Origin: Moraxella oblonga NBRC 102422
GTDB taxonomy: Bacteria; Pseudomonadota; Gammaproteobacteria; Pseudomonadales; Moraxellaceae
Direction of reading: 5' to 3'
Assembly: GCF_001598275.1 (NCBI RefSeq)
Contig: NZ_BCYQ01000007.1
Span: 1-64,000 of the forward strand
Length of the DNA: 64,000 bases
Both the position numbers and the translations under genes were made by a program. This document shows positions 8,308 to 17,716 of this stretch, piece after piece. The notes beneath the pieces were generated by a model that was not told the DNA's origin, did not search any database, and saw only the letters and a program-made list of their open reading frames with translations. Position 1 is the stretch's first letter. Each line of letters begins with the position of its first letter.

Positions 8308-8310
8308 ATG

Positions 8311-9651
8311 TCATACAGGTGTTTTGATGGTGGCTTTGGCGATGATTTGTCCGTTTTCGGATAAATGCAAAACCAGCTCGCCTGCATCATCTTTGATGAT
8401 TTGCCAATCGCCATCTGCCTTAGGGTTGCCATTGATGGTAATGCTTAGGCTTTTATTTTTTAGGCGTATCATGGGTGGAGTGTGGGCATAGCCGTCATGG
8501 GGCAGTCCTAGCACTTCATGGGCGATGGCGGTTGCCTGTGGACGGTGGGGAGCAACATAGCGACAAGGCATACCGTCAATACCAATACAGTCGCCCAATG
8601 CATAAATGTCAGCAACGCTGGTTTGTAGGGTGGTGGGATTGACTGCGATGCCTGTACGTTTGTCAAAATCTACGCCCGCACGGCTTGGCAATCTTTCATC
8701 AACCATCAGTCCTGTGGCAACGATAACTTTATCAAAACATAAAGGCGTGATAGTTTGTGTATCACAATCAAGCAGGGCAATCTCATAACCCTTATCGTTG
8801 ACTGATACGCCCTGAATCATGCTAAATCCAAGCCAGTTAATGCCTAGATTTTGTAGAGCGTTGAGTAGTCTTTGACTGGCAATTTTGGGTAAAATGGCGA
8901 ATAGCGGGTGTGGATTGATATCAATCAGGCTAACTTGATGACCTGCATTGACCAAATCTTCGGCAAGCTCCACCCCTACCATGCCCGCCCCTACGATGGC
9001 AATGCGTGAATTTGGGTTGAGTTTGTTTTGTAAATCGCTAAATTTATCCAGATGGTTGATGTGCCACGCTTTGTCTTTGTCAATGGTGGGTGGATAAGCA
9101 GGGCTGGCACCGATGGCAAGCACCAATTTGTCATATTGGACTTGTCCACGAGTGGTGGATAGGGTTTTGGTGTGGCTATCAATGTTGGTTACGAAAGTGT
9201 GAGCCAGTAGTGTGATGGATTTTTCTTGGGCAGACTGTTCGCCTGTCATGCGTACCAAATCCGTGCGAGTTTTGCCCTGTGAGAAGGCAACAGAGAGCAT
9301 GGGCTTGTGATAGCGGTCAGCACTGTCGCTACTGATGAGTGTGATGCTCACGTCTTTGTCAAGTGTGCGAATGGCGTCAACCACTGCCCAACCTGCAAGA
9401 CCTGCTCCGATGACAACAATGCCTTTTTGGTTGCGGTCAAATACGGTATGTGTGATGGTTTCGTTTGGCTCTTCGTAGGGTTCAAAGTCGCTTTTCTTAA
9501 CACCGCATAGAGGGCATTCCCAGTCGTCAGGAATGTCCTCAAAACGTGTGCCAGCAGGCAAACCGTCTTCTGGGTCGCCCAATGCTTCATCATAGATATA
9601 ACCGCAGGCACGGCAGATGAATTTTCTAAATGGGGTGTTTTTGTCAGTCAT
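8311..9651 (-). CDS. Rubredoxin fused to rubredoxin reductase
   Basis: A 446-residue fusion. Residues 8-60 are a rubredoxin with iron ligands Cys13, Cys16, Cys46 and Cys49 (CRACG and CPLCG). A short linker leads to an FAD/NAD(P)H reductase with the FAD dinucleotide motif GAGLAG (about residue 82) and the NAD motif GAGMVG, plus the ALGDC motif of this flavoprotein family near residue 350. The reductase passes electrons from NADH to rubredoxin, which in relatives feeds alkane hydroxylases or oxygen-stress enzymes. In Acinetobacter the two are separate genes (rubA, rubB); here they are one polypeptide. No alkane hydroxylase gene is nearby. Confidence 0.93.
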   Translation of the reverse strand: MTDKNTPFRKFICRACGYIYDEALGDPEDGLPAGTRFEDIPDDWECPLCGVKKSDFEPYEEPNETITHTVFDRNQKGIVVIGAGLAGWAVVDAIRTLDKDVSITLISSDSADRYHKPMLSVAFSQGKTRTDLVRMTGEQSAQEKSITLLAHTFVTNIDSHTKTLSTTRGQVQYDKLVLAIGASPAYPPTIDKDKAWHINHLDKFSDLQNKLNPNSRIAIVGAGMVGVELAEDLVNAGHQVSLIDINPHPLFAILPKIASQRLLNALQNLGINWLGFSMIQGVSVNDKGYEIALLDCDTQTITPLCFDKVIVATGLMVDERLPSRAGVDFDKRTGIAVNPTTLQTSVADIYALGDCIGIDGMPCRYVAPHRPQATAIAHEVLGLPHDGYAHTPPMIRLKNKSLSITINGNPKADGDWQIIKDDAGELVLHLSENGQIIAKATIKTPV

Positions 9652-9693
9652 GATTTATTTGAAACTGCAAATCAAATGATGGTTTATGTTAAG

Positions 9694-9720
9694 TTAAAAA
9701 AGGGTAACAGTTGTTACCCT
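9694..9720 (-). terminator. Terminator of the met operon
   Basis: AGGGTAACA (9701-9709) and TGTTACCCT (9712-9720) are perfect complements around two bases. On the minus strand the stem is followed by TTTTTTAACTTAAC. It lies 9 bp past the metQ stop codon. Confidence 0.85.
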
Positions 9721-9728
9721 AAGGTTGA

Positions 9729-10601
9729 TTACCAGCCTTTAACCACACCGTCTTCTTGAAATTGGGCTTTGGCTTCGGCTTCTACTTCGTCAGATTGGTA
9801 GGCTTGAACGAAGTTTTTGACAGCATCGGAGTCTTTGTTGTCGGTGCGAGCTACGATGATGTTGACATAGGGTGAGTCTTTATCCTCAACAAAAACACCG
9901 TCTTTGGCAGTTAAGCCAACCTGCCCAGCATAGGTATTGTTTACCACCGCCAAATCCACATCATCTAACGCACGAGCGGCGACAGAGGTGTCCACCTCTT
10001 TGATTTGTAGGTTTTTGGGGTTTTCAACAATATCAAGTGAAGTTGAGAAAAGATTGGTGTTGTCTTTGAGTTTGATAAGACCTTGCTTTTCAAGCAAAAT
10101 CAAAGCACGAGCCAAGTTTGAAGGGTCGTTTGGCACAGCCACGACTGCACCGTCTTTAAGTTCGCTGATGACTTTGATTTTTTTGGAGTAACCAGCCAAT
10201 GGATAGACAAAAGTGTTGCCTACGATGACAAGGTTGTCAAGTTTTTTCTCTTGACTGTCTTTATCAAGGTAGGGCTTGTGTTGCATGGCGTTGGCATCTA
10301 GGTCGCATTTTGAGACGGCGGTGTTGGGTAGGGCGTAGTCATTAAACTCTACGTATTCTACCGTCAAGCCGTATTTTTCTTGGGCGACTTTGGCAGCCAC
10401 TTCGGCAACTTTATGTTCAGGACCACTCATCACGCCCACTTTGATTTTGTTTGGGTCAGATGGTGGGCAAGCGACAGCGGTAGTTTCAGTTTTGGTTTCT
10501 GTCTTGGTTTCGGTTTGGGCAGGCTGTTTGTCGCCACCACAACCAACCAAAAACAAGGCAGAGGCTAGGGCAGTTGTGCCAAATAATTTGTTAAAAGTCA
10601 T
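9729..10601 (-). CDS. metQ: Methionine ABC transporter substrate-binding lipoprotein MetQ
   Basis: Binds methionine in the periplasm and delivers it to MetNI. The lipoprotein signal MTFNKLFGTTALASALFLVGC ends in the lipobox LVGC and is followed by a Thr/Glu/Lys-rich tether (QTETKTETKTE) and then the NlpA/MetQ domain (KVGVMSGPEHKVAEVAAK, AVPNDPSNLARALILLE). I chose ATG 10601 (290 residues) because GAG lies 8 nt upstream and it gives a normal lipoprotein signal; ATG 10613 adds four residues. The gene is in line with metN, metI and yiaA upstream. Confidence 0.92.
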   Translation of the reverse strand: MTFNKLFGTTALASALFLVGCGGDKQPAQTETKTETKTETTAVACPPSDPNKIKVGVMSGPEHKVAEVAAKVAQEKYGLTVEYVEFNDYALPNTAVSKCDLDANAMQHKPYLDKDSQEKKLDNLVIVGNTFVYPLAGYSKKIKVISELKDGAVVAVPNDPSNLARALILLEKQGLIKLKDNTNLFSTSLDIVENPKNLQIKEVDTSVAARALDDVDLAVVNNTYAGQVGLTAKDGVFVEDKDSPYVNIIVARTDNKDSDAVKNFVQAYQSDEVEAEAKAQFQEDGVVKGW

Positions 10602-10659
10602 GGTAAGTCTCATAAAAATAAAAACACTTTATTAAAACATACTCTTTTTTATTATTCAA

Positions 10660-11118
10660 TCAATTTTCATCAAATGTATCGTGATTGTTGTGTATGGGTT
10701 CATAAAATGCCATTTTGTTGGTTAGACTGTCGGCATTTTTTAGGTCTCTGATGTTCTTTTGAATGGTGATGACGGCAAACAAACTTAGGCAAAATGCCAT
10801 GCCATAAAAGCCTTTTTCACTCGGCAACAGCGTAGCATTCCAAAGTCCAACACTCACAAGTATCACCGCCACAATCAGCACCGCCCAGCTGAGCATATAA
10901 TACAGTCCAGACACAGGGATATTTTCTTCTTTATCTCTTACTACTTTTTGTAGACTGATGGCAGAATAAAGACCCAAAAGCAACACTGTAAAATAATAAC
11001 CCTTCTCGTTGAGCATCATTTGGGCATTCCAAAGTCCGATTAGAAACCCAAGTACGCCCACACCCAAAACCGCCCAAGATGCCCCGATATAGGCCGAAGT
11101 TGGTCTATTTGTCATCAT
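10660..11118 (-). CDS. YiaA/YiaB-family inner membrane protein
   Basis: A 152-residue protein with four membrane helices arranged as two repeats of the YiaAB two-helix domain. The first repeat holds [19 protein letters not shown] and [19 protein letters not shown]; the second holds [19 protein letters not shown] and [19 protein letters not shown]. Each repeat carries the conserved GLWNA and the LQK or IQK followed by RD. The function of the family is unknown. A second ATG at 11115 fits the AGGA site slightly better. It lies between metI and metQ on the same strand, which is unusual and suggests co-transcription with methionine import. Confidence 0.85.
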   Translation of the reverse strand: MMTNRPTSAYIGASWAVLGVGVLGFLIGLWNAQMMLNEKGYYFTVLLLGLYSAISLQKVVRDKEENIPVSGLYYMLSWAVLIVAVILVSVGLWNATLLPSEKGFYGMAFCLSLFAVITIQKNIRDLKNADSLTNKMAFYEPIHNNHDTFDEN

Positions 11119-11203
11119 TAATCCTTAAAAAGTGTCTTTTGGGTATTTTATCATAATGCCAAAGGGCGATGTTTGGGTATTTGTTATGTTTTGTGAATAA
11201 GTG

Positions 11204-11890
11204 TTATCTGTGGTCAAAACGCTGTGCCAACATATCTCCTATCTTTTGACAAATCATCACAATCGCCACGATGATGATGGTGGCTATCCATTTGACATAA
11301 ACCATGCCACGATGTTCGCCATAGCTGATGGCAAGATTGCCAAGACCACCCCCACCGACCACGCCTGCCATCGCCGAATAGCCAATGAGTGAGACGAGGG
11401 TAAGTGTGATGGCGTTGATGAGTATGGGTAGACTTTCTGGCAGATAGTATTTGCTGATGATTTGCCAGTTGGTCGCTCCCATAGCGTGAGCTGATTCGGT
11501 AAGACCTGTGGGGATTTCGGCTAGGGCGTTGGCACTTAGCCTTGCCACAAAAGGAATGGCGGTGATGGCAAGTGGTACGATGGCGGCAGTTGTGCCAAGT
11601 GTCGTTCCGACAATCATACGAGTAAAAGGTAATAAAATGATGAGTAAAATGATAAATGGCACAGAACGACCGATGTTAATGAGGGCATCAAGTAAGACAA
11701 AAAGTGGTTTATTTGCCAAAATCTGCCCTTTGCCTGTCAAAAACGCCAAAAATCCAAGCGGTAATCCCACCAGTACGGAGATGGCGGTGCTTGCCAATCC
11801 CATATAGATGGTCTCATGGGTGGACTTGGCGACCATTTTCCACATTTGTGGTGTTATCTGCCCTAAAAAATCTTGGTATATATCATGCAT
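11204..11890 (-). CDS. metI: Methionine ABC transporter permease MetI
   Basis: Inner-membrane permease of the MetNIQ importer, about 228 residues, with five predicted membrane helices. The loop [20 protein letters not shown] holds the EAA-type motif that docks onto the ATPase. The start is ATG 11890, inside the end of metN (TATGCATGA overlap of 8 bp), which indicates translational coupling; an upstream TTG at 11896 is less likely. Other conserved pieces are [11 protein letters not shown] and [16 protein letters not shown] near the C-terminus. Confidence 0.93.
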   Translation of the reverse strand: MHDIYQDFLGQITPQMWKMVAKSTHETIYMGLASTAISVLVGLPLGFLAFLTGKGQILANKPLFVLLDALINIGRSVPFIILLIILLPFTRMIVGTTLGTTAAIVPLAITAIPFVARLSANALAEIPTGLTESAHAMGATNWQIISKYYLPESLPILINAITLTLVSLIGYSAMAGVVGGGGLGNLAISYGEHRGMVYVKWIATIIIVAIVMICQKIGDMLAQRFDHR

Positions 11891-12923
11891 AGCCAAGCAC
11901 CTCCGTATCTACATGATGTTGGGTTAAAAATGCCAATGCTTCATCGCAGGCGTGCGTGTTGCCAATCATTTGAGCGATGGTGATGCCAAACTTGACACCG
12001 CCCACATAGTCCATTTGTGATGTTAAGATATTGAACGCAACATCAAACTGGGAGGTTGCCTGTGAAAATAAAGGGCTGTCCACCGAATTGCCTGTAAACT
12101 CAAAACGTATTACAGGGTATGTGTCAATCGTTTGAGTGGGGCTTAGGGTCTGCAAGAATTTATCAGGTAGGCTAATGTGAAAAGTTGAGCGAATAAAGTT
12201 TTTGGCAAGATTGGTGATGGGATTGGCAAAAATCTGCCCTACCGTGCCTTGCTCAATGAGTTCGCCTTTGTCAATCACTGCTACTTTATCACAAATGCGT
12301 TTGACCACATCCATTTCGTGTGTGATGAGTAAGATGGTAACATCAAGCTCTTTGTTGATTTTTTTTAACAAATCCAAAATTGCCCCAGTCGTGGCGGGGT
12401 CTAGGGCAGAAGTTGCTTCATCGCACAGTAGGACTTTGGGGCTTGTGGCTAAGGCACGAGCGATGGCAACGCGTTGTTTTTGACCGCCTGACAAACTGGA
12501 CGGATAGGCGTGATGGCGGTCAGACAAGCCTACGAGTGCCAAAAGTTCGTTTACTTTTTGGGTGATGGTTTCTTTGGGGGTGTGAGTAAGTTCAAGAGGT
12601 AGGGCGATATTGTCAAATACGGTGCGAGAGTTAAGTAAGTTAAACTGCTGAAAAATCATGCCAATGTTGCGTCTTGCATTGATAAGACCTGCGTTGTCTA
12701 GGGTCATCAAATCAATACCATCAACCAACACTTTCCCTGTGGTGGGACGTTCTAGGAGGTTGACACAGCGAATCAGCGTGGATTTGCCTGCCCCTGATGA
12801 GCCAATGATGCCAAAAATCTCTCCCTTTTCTATGGTTAAATTGGTGGACTTTACGGCGGTGAACTCGTGGGTTTTACCGTCTTTTTTGGTAATAAAAGTT
12901 TTGCTAACGTCTGTTAGAGTTAT
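11883..12923 (-). CDS. metN: Methionine ABC transporter ATPase MetN
   Basis: ATP-binding subunit of the MetNIQ importer. It shows the Walker A motif GSSGAGKS, the Q-loop FQQFNLL, the signature LSGGQKQR, Walker B VLLCDE and the H-loop [10 protein letters not shown]. The C-terminal ~90 residues form the NIL domain that binds methionine and inhibits transport when methionine is plentiful. ATG 12923 gives 346 residues, close to the usual 343; an ATG at 12956 would add 11 residues, with no clear ribosome binding site for either. It is the first gene of metN-metI-yiaA-metQ. I saw no SAM riboswitch upstream; only 24 bp separate this start from the end of the histidine kinase gene's reading direction neighbour. 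Confidence 0.94.
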   Translation of the reverse strand: MTLTDVSKTFITKKDGKTHEFTAVKSTNLTIEKGEIFGIIGSSGAGKSTLIRCVNLLERPTTGKVLVDGIDLMTLDNAGLINARRNIGMIFQQFNLLNSRTVFDNIALPLELTHTPKETITQKVNELLALVGLSDRHHAYPSSLSGGQKQRVAIARALATSPKVLLCDEATSALDPATTGAILDLLKKINKELDVTILLITHEMDVVKRICDKVAVIDKGELIEQGTVGQIFANPITNLAKNFIRSTFHISLPDKFLQTLSPTQTIDTYPVIRFEFTGNSVDSPLFSQATSQFDVAFNILTSQMDYVGGVKFGITIAQMIGNTHACDEALAFLTQHHVDTEVLGYA

Positions 12924-12980
12924 CATAAGTGGTATAAATTTGGGAAAATTAGTCATTATACCATGAAATGATGAGGTTGA

Positions 12981-14579
12981 TTACTCCGTTTTTTGGGCTT
13001 GGGGGGCGGTATTTTTTGCTTTGATGGGTAACACCACCAAAAAGCGGGTTTTGTTTTCCCATGTATCGGTACTGATATTGCCACCATGTGCTTCTACGAT
13101 TTGGGCAACAAGCGATAACCCAAGTCCTGAACCTTTTTTCTCCTGTTTTAGGCGAACAAAGGGACTAAAAATATCCTCACGTTTGTCCACAGGAATGCCT
13201 GCCCCTTCGTCTATCACTGCCAGCACTGCAAAGTTGGGTTCTAATTCTTTGGGGGTGTTTTTGCCCTTTTTAAAATTCATGCGTTTTAAGAAGCTATTTT
13301 TGACGGTGGCTTCGTTGTCATTATCCTTATTGCGTTTTGGTTTGGTGTTGTCTATTTGGCTAGCAATGTCGGTCAGACTGCTTGGGATAAGTGTGGCTTG
13401 CTCCATCGTCATGGCGTGGTATAGATAGACGGTGATGGGGGGCGTGCCATGAATCATGGCGTTGTTGAGAAGATTGCGTACCAGATGAGTTAGGAGCTTG
13501 GGTTGAGCCATCATTTTGACAGGCTCGGCAAACAAAGTTGCTTGTGGATAATGTTGACATTCGTTCTTGATGAGTTCGTACAAATCAACTTGTTCAGCAT
13601 TTTGTAGGGCGTGCCCTGCGTCTAGGCGACTGACAAGCAAAATACTCTCTACAAGCTCATTTAACCCTGTCAAATCACGATTGATGGCGACCGCTCTTTT
13701 GTCAAATTTGGCTTTATCAACATCATCAAGTTTGTTTGCCAACATATCCATCATCTCGATTTGTAAGCGAATGCGAGTGATGGGTGTGCGAAACTCATGA
13801 CTGGCATGGGCAAGAAGTAGACTATTGGCATTGATGAGTCGTTCTATTTTTTGGGCGGATTGGTTAAAACCATGAGCCAGTACAGTGATTTCGTCATTGC
13901 CATGTTCACTTACTCGCACGCTAAAATCACCTTCACCCATTTTTGCCATCTGCTGACTAAGCTCATTGATTCGCCATGTGATGCTGTGAGCGATCCACCA
14001 TAGCACTGCCGACATGATAATCAGCAGTAACAAGGTACCTGTAAATAGGTTTAGCAGTCCCATAAAGGGCGGTTCTTTTGGCGGGTTGCGACTTTCGTAC
14101 CAAATCAGATAGCCTGTATCGCTTGCCATGATGGTGTGGCGAGGACTCATGCCAATGAGTGCAGGGGCGATTTCTGAAAACCATGATGGCTTTTGGCGTA
14201 ATTCGGGGGGTAGGTCGCTGTTTTGGGTTTGGACGATGAGCCGACCTTGTGAGTTGTAAAGACCGATTTTGGCGTTGAGACTTTCATCAAAAATATCAAA
14301 AGTTTTTTTGACAACTGCCAAGGTAAAACGGCTTTGTAAGTGATTGCCTTCGGCACTTTGTTGGTTGGCTTCTATTAAAAAGGGTTCAATCTGGGTCAAA
14401 ACTTGGGTGGCAAGCGATTTGGTTTGGACGCTGTCGGAGTTGTGATGGACGATTTGGGCGAGCAAAACCATTGCCAACGCAAAAATAATCAATGCCAAAA
14501 ATACATTGGTAAAAAGTTGAGCAAATAGCGAGTGCATACCAAAGCTTTGGGCGGTTTTTGGAGAATGACCGTCTTTCAT
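12981..14579 (-). CDS. Two-component sensor histidine kinase
   Basis: A 532-residue membrane kinase with a first membrane helix at about residues 22-45, a periplasmic sensor of about 130 residues and a second helix (about 175-197). HAMP follows, then the HisKA motif HASHEFRTPITR with phospho-acceptor His261, and HATPase_c with N-box LVRNLLNNA and G-boxes DEGAGIP and GSGLGLSL. Between the N-box and G1 there is an insert of roughly 45 charged residues (Lys/Asn/Asp-rich) not typical of the family. It is co-directional with the response regulator upstream (56-bp gap holding a hairpin). It resembles RstB/CpxA-type envelope sensors; the stimulus cannot be told. Confidence 0.92.
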   Translation of the reverse strand: MKDGHSPKTAQSFGMHSLFAQLFTNVFLALIIFALAMVLLAQIVHHNSDSVQTKSLATQVLTQIEPFLIEANQQSAEGNHLQSRFTLAVVKKTFDIFDESLNAKIGLYNSQGRLIVQTQNSDLPPELRQKPSWFSEIAPALIGMSPRHTIMASDTGYLIWYESRNPPKEPPFMGLLNLFTGTLLLLIIMSAVLWWIAHSITWRINELSQQMAKMGEGDFSVRVSEHGNDEITVLAHGFNQSAQKIERLINANSLLLAHASHEFRTPITRIRLQIEMMDMLANKLDDVDKAKFDKRAVAINRDLTGLNELVESILLVSRLDAGHALQNAEQVDLYELIKNECQHYPQATLFAEPVKMMAQPKLLTHLVRNLLNNAMIHGTPPITVYLYHAMTMEQATLIPSSLTDIASQIDNTKPKRNKDNDNEATVKNSFLKRMNFKKGKNTPKELEPNFAVLAVIDEGAGIPVDKREDIFSPFVRLKQEKKGSGLGLSLVAQIVEAHGGNISTDTWENKTRFLVVLPIKAKNTAPQAQKTE

Positions 14580-14607
14580 GAGTGATTTTAATTAAGCAAA
14601 AGAAAGG

Positions 14608-14626
14608 CAGGGGGCAAAACCCCCTG
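14608..14626 (-). promoter_or_regulatory. GC-rich hairpin between response regulator and kinase genes
   Basis: CAGGGGG (14608-14614) and CCCCCTG (14620-14626) form a 7-bp GC-rich stem with a 5-nt loop. On the minus strand it is followed by CCTTTCTTTTGC, which is T-rich but interrupted. It lies in the 56-bp gap between the regulator stop and the kinase start, so it may act as a leaky terminator that lowers kinase expression relative to regulator, or as an mRNA-stabilising 3' end. Confidence 0.6.
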
Positions 14627-14635
14627 TTGGTTGTG

Positions 14636-15358
14636 TTATAGTTGGTCGGTGGCAAATTGATAGCCGACACCACGCACGGTGATGATGCGTTTGGGTTGGC
14701 GAGGATTGTCCTCAATTAATGCTCTAAGGCGTGAGATATGTACATCAATGGCACGGTCAATGTTGTCAGAGCTGTCATCGTTTGGCATGGCTTGCCAGAG
14801 CTGTTCACGGTTTAGCACTTTGCCAGCATGGGTAGCAAAATAATGCAAAAGTTGGAATTGATGGGTGGTTAGACGCACCAGTTTGTCATCAATGGTAACT
14901 TCGTGGCTGTCAGGAAATACTGTCAAACGTCCAAAGGTTAGACTGCCTGAGTTGGTGTCAGCTTGGTTGGGAGTCTCATGACGGCGTAGCACCGCACGGA
15001 TACGAGCAAGCAGTTCACGTGGTTCAAAGGGCTTGGCGATATAGTCATCTGCCCCCATTTCAAGTCCTAATACACGGTCGGTGGTGTCGCCTTTGGCGGT
15101 GAGCATGACAATGGGGACTTTGTTGATTTGATTGTTTTTTGAGCCACGCACTTTTTGACATACCTGCATACCGTCCATGTCAGGAAGCATCAAGTCCAAT
15201 ATCATCAAGCTAATGTCTCGCTCTTTGGCTTCCAATAAATCAAGTCCTTCTTGGGCAGTGGAGGCGTGATGTACGGTATAGTAGTTCATACTCAGATAAT
15301 CACTGATAAGCTCCGCCAAATCTGGGTCATCTTCAATCAACAAAATCTGTTTGCTCAT
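14636..15358 (-). CDS. OmpR/PhoB-family response regulator
   Basis: A 240-residue DNA-binding regulator. The receiver domain has the acidic pocket EDD (residues 9-11), phospho-acceptor Asp55 (LILDLMLPD), the conserved Thr in VMLTAKGD and the Lys in IAKPFEPREL. The C-terminal winged helix has LTTHQFQLLHYFA and HISRLRALIEDNP...TVRGVGYQF. It pairs with the kinase gene that follows on the minus strand. Similarity is greatest to RstA/CpxR-type regulators; I do not assign a symbol because the short receiver details do not separate these from BfmR. Confidence 0.93.
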   Translation of the reverse strand: MSKQILLIEDDPDLAELISDYLSMNYYTVHHASTAQEGLDLLEAKERDISLMILDLMLPDMDGMQVCQKVRGSKNNQINKVPIVMLTAKGDTTDRVLGLEMGADDYIAKPFEPRELLARIRAVLRRHETPNQADTNSGSLTFGRLTVFPDSHEVTIDDKLVRLTTHQFQLLHYFATHAGKVLNREQLWQAMPNDDSSDNIDRAIDVHISRLRALIEDNPRQPKRIITVRGVGYQFATDQL

Positions 15359-15526
15359 AAAGTTTTGCCTAATGTTAGGTTAAGAATGCTATATCTTGCC
15401 AACATTTGCTAGATTTGGCAAGGGTTAAATTGTTATTTAATTAAAAAAATTGTGAGAATTTTTCCCATTTTATCGTCAGTTTACAAAAGTTTTGTAAATA
15501 ATGTTGCTATGAACGTTGTCATCGGG

Positions 15527-16648
15527 TTATTTAAGTCGCACCTTTTTTCCTTGTGCAGTTTTTGGTAAATCTGCCAGTACCACAAGCCCTGTCAAACTGA
15601 CACCGTGTATGAGATAATGGTCGCTTTGGGGGTGGTATTGAATGACTTGAATGGGCGTAAGGTATAGGCGTTCGTCTTGTTTGATGACCCACATCTGAGC
15701 GTGAATAGGCGTAGCAGGCTTGAAAGGAGGGTGTTGTAAATCACTCAAATCCATCGGTTCTAATTTGTCATCAAAAATAGCAAATGCAGGCACAAGCACG
15801 CCAACACTTTTTTGTCCATAATTGACATGACCGCTCACTCGTTCGCCAAGCGTAAGCTGTGCTTTTTGGATTTCGCTGGGTTTGATAACGACATGGACAT
15901 TTAGGGTGTTGGCGATGAGCGGATCAGGCACAACCTGCTCTATCTGCCCACTGAATGTTTTGGCATTGTCGGTGTTAAAATTGACCGCACTACCTATACT
16001 CAAATACTCTTTAAAATCATGAGGTAACACACTGATGAATTTGAGTTGGCTGTCATCAATGATGCTGATGATGGGTGTGTCTTTGGGGTAAGTTTGCCCT
16101 TGGTTGTGCAAATAAATGGTGTGTACACGTCCAGTGTGTGTGCTTAGGATTGGTACGGCTCTTTGTGTGATGGTGGATTTGGTTTGATGAATGTTTTTTA
16201 TGACATCGTCTTTGTCGCCATGTTCGTCATCTACACTTTGAGTGTACGGACTGTGATTGATGAATGTGTTATGATAAAATAAAGCTAATTTGTCGCCCAT
16301 CTCAACCACATCGCCAATTTTGACATAGAGTGTGTTTAGACTTGCGGTTTCTGGTAATAGTACATCGCTTTGGTTGATGGGGGAAATGACACCTTCTAAG
16401 CGAAAGCTGGGCTGATACAGTTCGGATTTTATGCCCAAAATGTGTGCTTTGGTGAGTGTGATGGATTGGTTATCTATGGTGATTTTGGCGTTGTCTTGGT
16501 CGGTTGGGGGTAGTATTTTGAGATTGCCATGTACCAGACCATCTCGTTTGGATTGGTTGTCAAAACTGTCAAGGTCTGTAACCTTGACAGTGGCAGGCTG
16601 GCAGGCGGTCAAACACCACAAAAATAAGACAAATATCAAACGAAACAT
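15527..16648 (-). CDS. Periplasmic adaptor (membrane fusion)-like lipoprotein without a pump
   Basis: A 373-residue lipoprotein with the signal MFRLIFVLFLWCLTAC (lipobox LTAC, Cys16). Residues 80-260 resemble the barrel-sandwich hybrid of HlyD/RND adaptors, with LYVKIGDVVEMGDKLALFYH and STHTGRVHTIYLHNQGQTYPKDTPIISI. A beta-barrel-like part follows (AVNFNTDNAKTFSGQIEQVVPDP). The start is set by the lipobox: the upstream ATG at 16714 overlaps the pilG promoter and would bury the signal. Unlike most adaptors, no inner-membrane transporter or outer-membrane factor gene is adjacent. The resemblance to CusB-type adaptors is an inference from fold-level features only. Confidence 0.7.
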   Translation of the reverse strand: MFRLIFVLFLWCLTACQPATVKVTDLDSFDNQSKRDGLVHGNLKILPPTDQDNAKITIDNQSITLTKAHILGIKSELYQPSFRLEGVISPINQSDVLLPETASLNTLYVKIGDVVEMGDKLALFYHNTFINHSPYTQSVDDEHGDKDDVIKNIHQTKSTITQRAVPILSTHTGRVHTIYLHNQGQTYPKDTPIISIIDDSQLKFISVLPHDFKEYLSIGSAVNFNTDNAKTFSGQIEQVVPDPLIANTLNVHVVIKPSEIQKAQLTLGERVSGHVNYGQKSVGVLVPAFAIFDDKLEPMDLSDLQHPPFKPATPIHAQMWVIKQDERLYLTPIQVIQYHPQSDHYLIHGVSLTGLVVLADLPKTAQGKKVRLK

Positions 16649-16699
16649 AAGAAAAATGTGTAAGAAATTTGTTATATTACCATATTTTGCCCAAAAGTT

Positions 16700-16708
16700 T
16701 GCTATAAT
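16700..16708 (+). promoter_or_regulatory. Extended -10 promoter of the pil-chp cluster
   Basis: TGC followed by TATAAT (16703-16708) is an extended -10 element; the matching -35 is poor. Transcription from about 16715 would give a leader of about 205 nt before the pilG start. Its position within the 5' extension of the opposite gene argues for the shorter start of that gene. Confidence 0.5.
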
Positions 16709-16920
16709 AGCCAAATTTTAGTCCACTTATTAAGACTGGCTTGTTTTTTATACCATTCAATCTTAGATTTATCAAAAAATACTGGTAAATTTTGCCCAAA
16801 TGTGATAAAAAGCAAGTTAGGCTTTTATTAACTAAAAACCAACTTTTAATCTCGTTTTACCACACACCTTTACCAAATCTATGTGGTTTGGTAAATCTTT
16901 CAAACATGAGGAAATATCTT

Positions 16921-17295
16921 GTGAGTGAATTTGCCGGTCTAAAAGTCATGATTATTGACGACTCTAAAACCATTCGCCGTACTGCCGAAGCTCTGCTCCA
17001 AAAAGAAGGTTGTGAAGTTATCACAGCGGTTGATGGTTTTGATGCTCTCTCAAAAATCGTAGAAAGCAACCCTGACATTATTTTTGTAGACATCATGATG
17101 CCACGCCTTGATGGCTACCAAACTTGTTCTATGGTCAAAAACCACCCAGAATACGCCCAAAAACCTGTCATCATGCTATCCTCAAAAGATGGTCTGTTTG
17201 ACAAAGCTCGTGGACGTATCGTTGGTTCAAATGAGTACTTGACCAAACCATTTAGTAAAGAAGATTTGTTTGCAACCATTAGCCGCTATCGCTAA
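16921..17295 (+). CDS. pilG: Twitching motility response regulator PilG
   Basis: Single-domain CheY-like regulator of the Pil-Chp system. It takes phosphate from ChpA and promotes pilus extension in Pseudomonas. It is 124 residues with acidic pocket IIDDS, phospho-acceptor Asp57 (FVDIMMPRLDG), SSKDG and the conserved Lys in EYLTKPFSKE. I chose GTG 16921 because AGGA lies 8 nt upstream; the ATG at 16906 and longer forms have no such site and only add non-conserved residues. It opens the pilGHIJK-chpABC cluster. Confidence 0.93.
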   Translation: MSEFAGLKVMIIDDSKTIRRTAEALLQKEGCEVITAVDGFDALSKIVESNPDIIFVDIMMPRLDGYQTCSMVKNHPEYAQKPVIMLSSKDGLFDKARGRIVGSNEYLTKPFSKEDLFATISRYR

Positions 17296-17350
17296 TTTGG
17301 GTTATGTGATTTTTGTAAATCACCAAATCATATAATCGGAGAGAATAATA

Positions 17351-17713
17351 ATGTCTAAGATATTGGTTATTGATGATTCACCAGTAGAGATGACACGATT
17401 TCGTGAAATCTTGACAAAATATGGCTTTGAAGTCATCGAAGCTTACAATGGACACGATGGTTATGCCAAAGCAGTACAAGAGCTACCCGATGTCATCTTG
17501 ATGGACATTGTTATGCCTGAGATGAATGGCTTTCAAGCAACCCGCAAAATCACCAGAGACAGAGCGACAGCTCATATCCCTGTGGTGATTGCCAGTACCA
17601 AAGATCAAGAGACTGACCGTGTTTGGGGCAAGCGTCAAGGTGCAAAAGAGTATTTGACCAAGCCTGTTAATGAAGATGATTTAATGCGAGTGATTCGTGC
17701 GGTAATGGAGTAA
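17351..17713 (+). CDS. pilH: Twitching motility response regulator PilH
   Basis: Second single-domain CheY-like protein of the cluster, 120 residues. It has the acidic pocket VIDDS, phospho-acceptor Asp52 (LMDIVMPEMNG) and the Lys in EYLTKPVNED. In Pseudomonas PilH acts as a phosphate sink and in pilus retraction, opposing PilG. ATG 17351 follows GGAGAG. The gap to pilG is 55 bp and to pilI only 3 bp, consistent with one transcript. Confidence 0.94.
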   Translation: MSKILVIDDSPVEMTRFREILTKYGFEVIEAYNGHDGYAKAVQELPDVILMDIVMPEMNGFQATRKITRDRATAHIPVVIASTKDQETDRVWGKRQGAKEYLTKPVNEDDLMRVIRAVME

Positions 17714-17716
17714 AAC

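Noticed and set aside
12930-12980. SAM or methionine riboswitch ahead of metN
   Set aside because: Too little space and no S-box or SAM-II/III-like pairing is visible.
14636-15358. Naming the two-component pair bfmRS
   Set aside because: Similarity to RstA/CpxR-type regulators is at least as good; the symbol would not be supported by sequence inspection alone.
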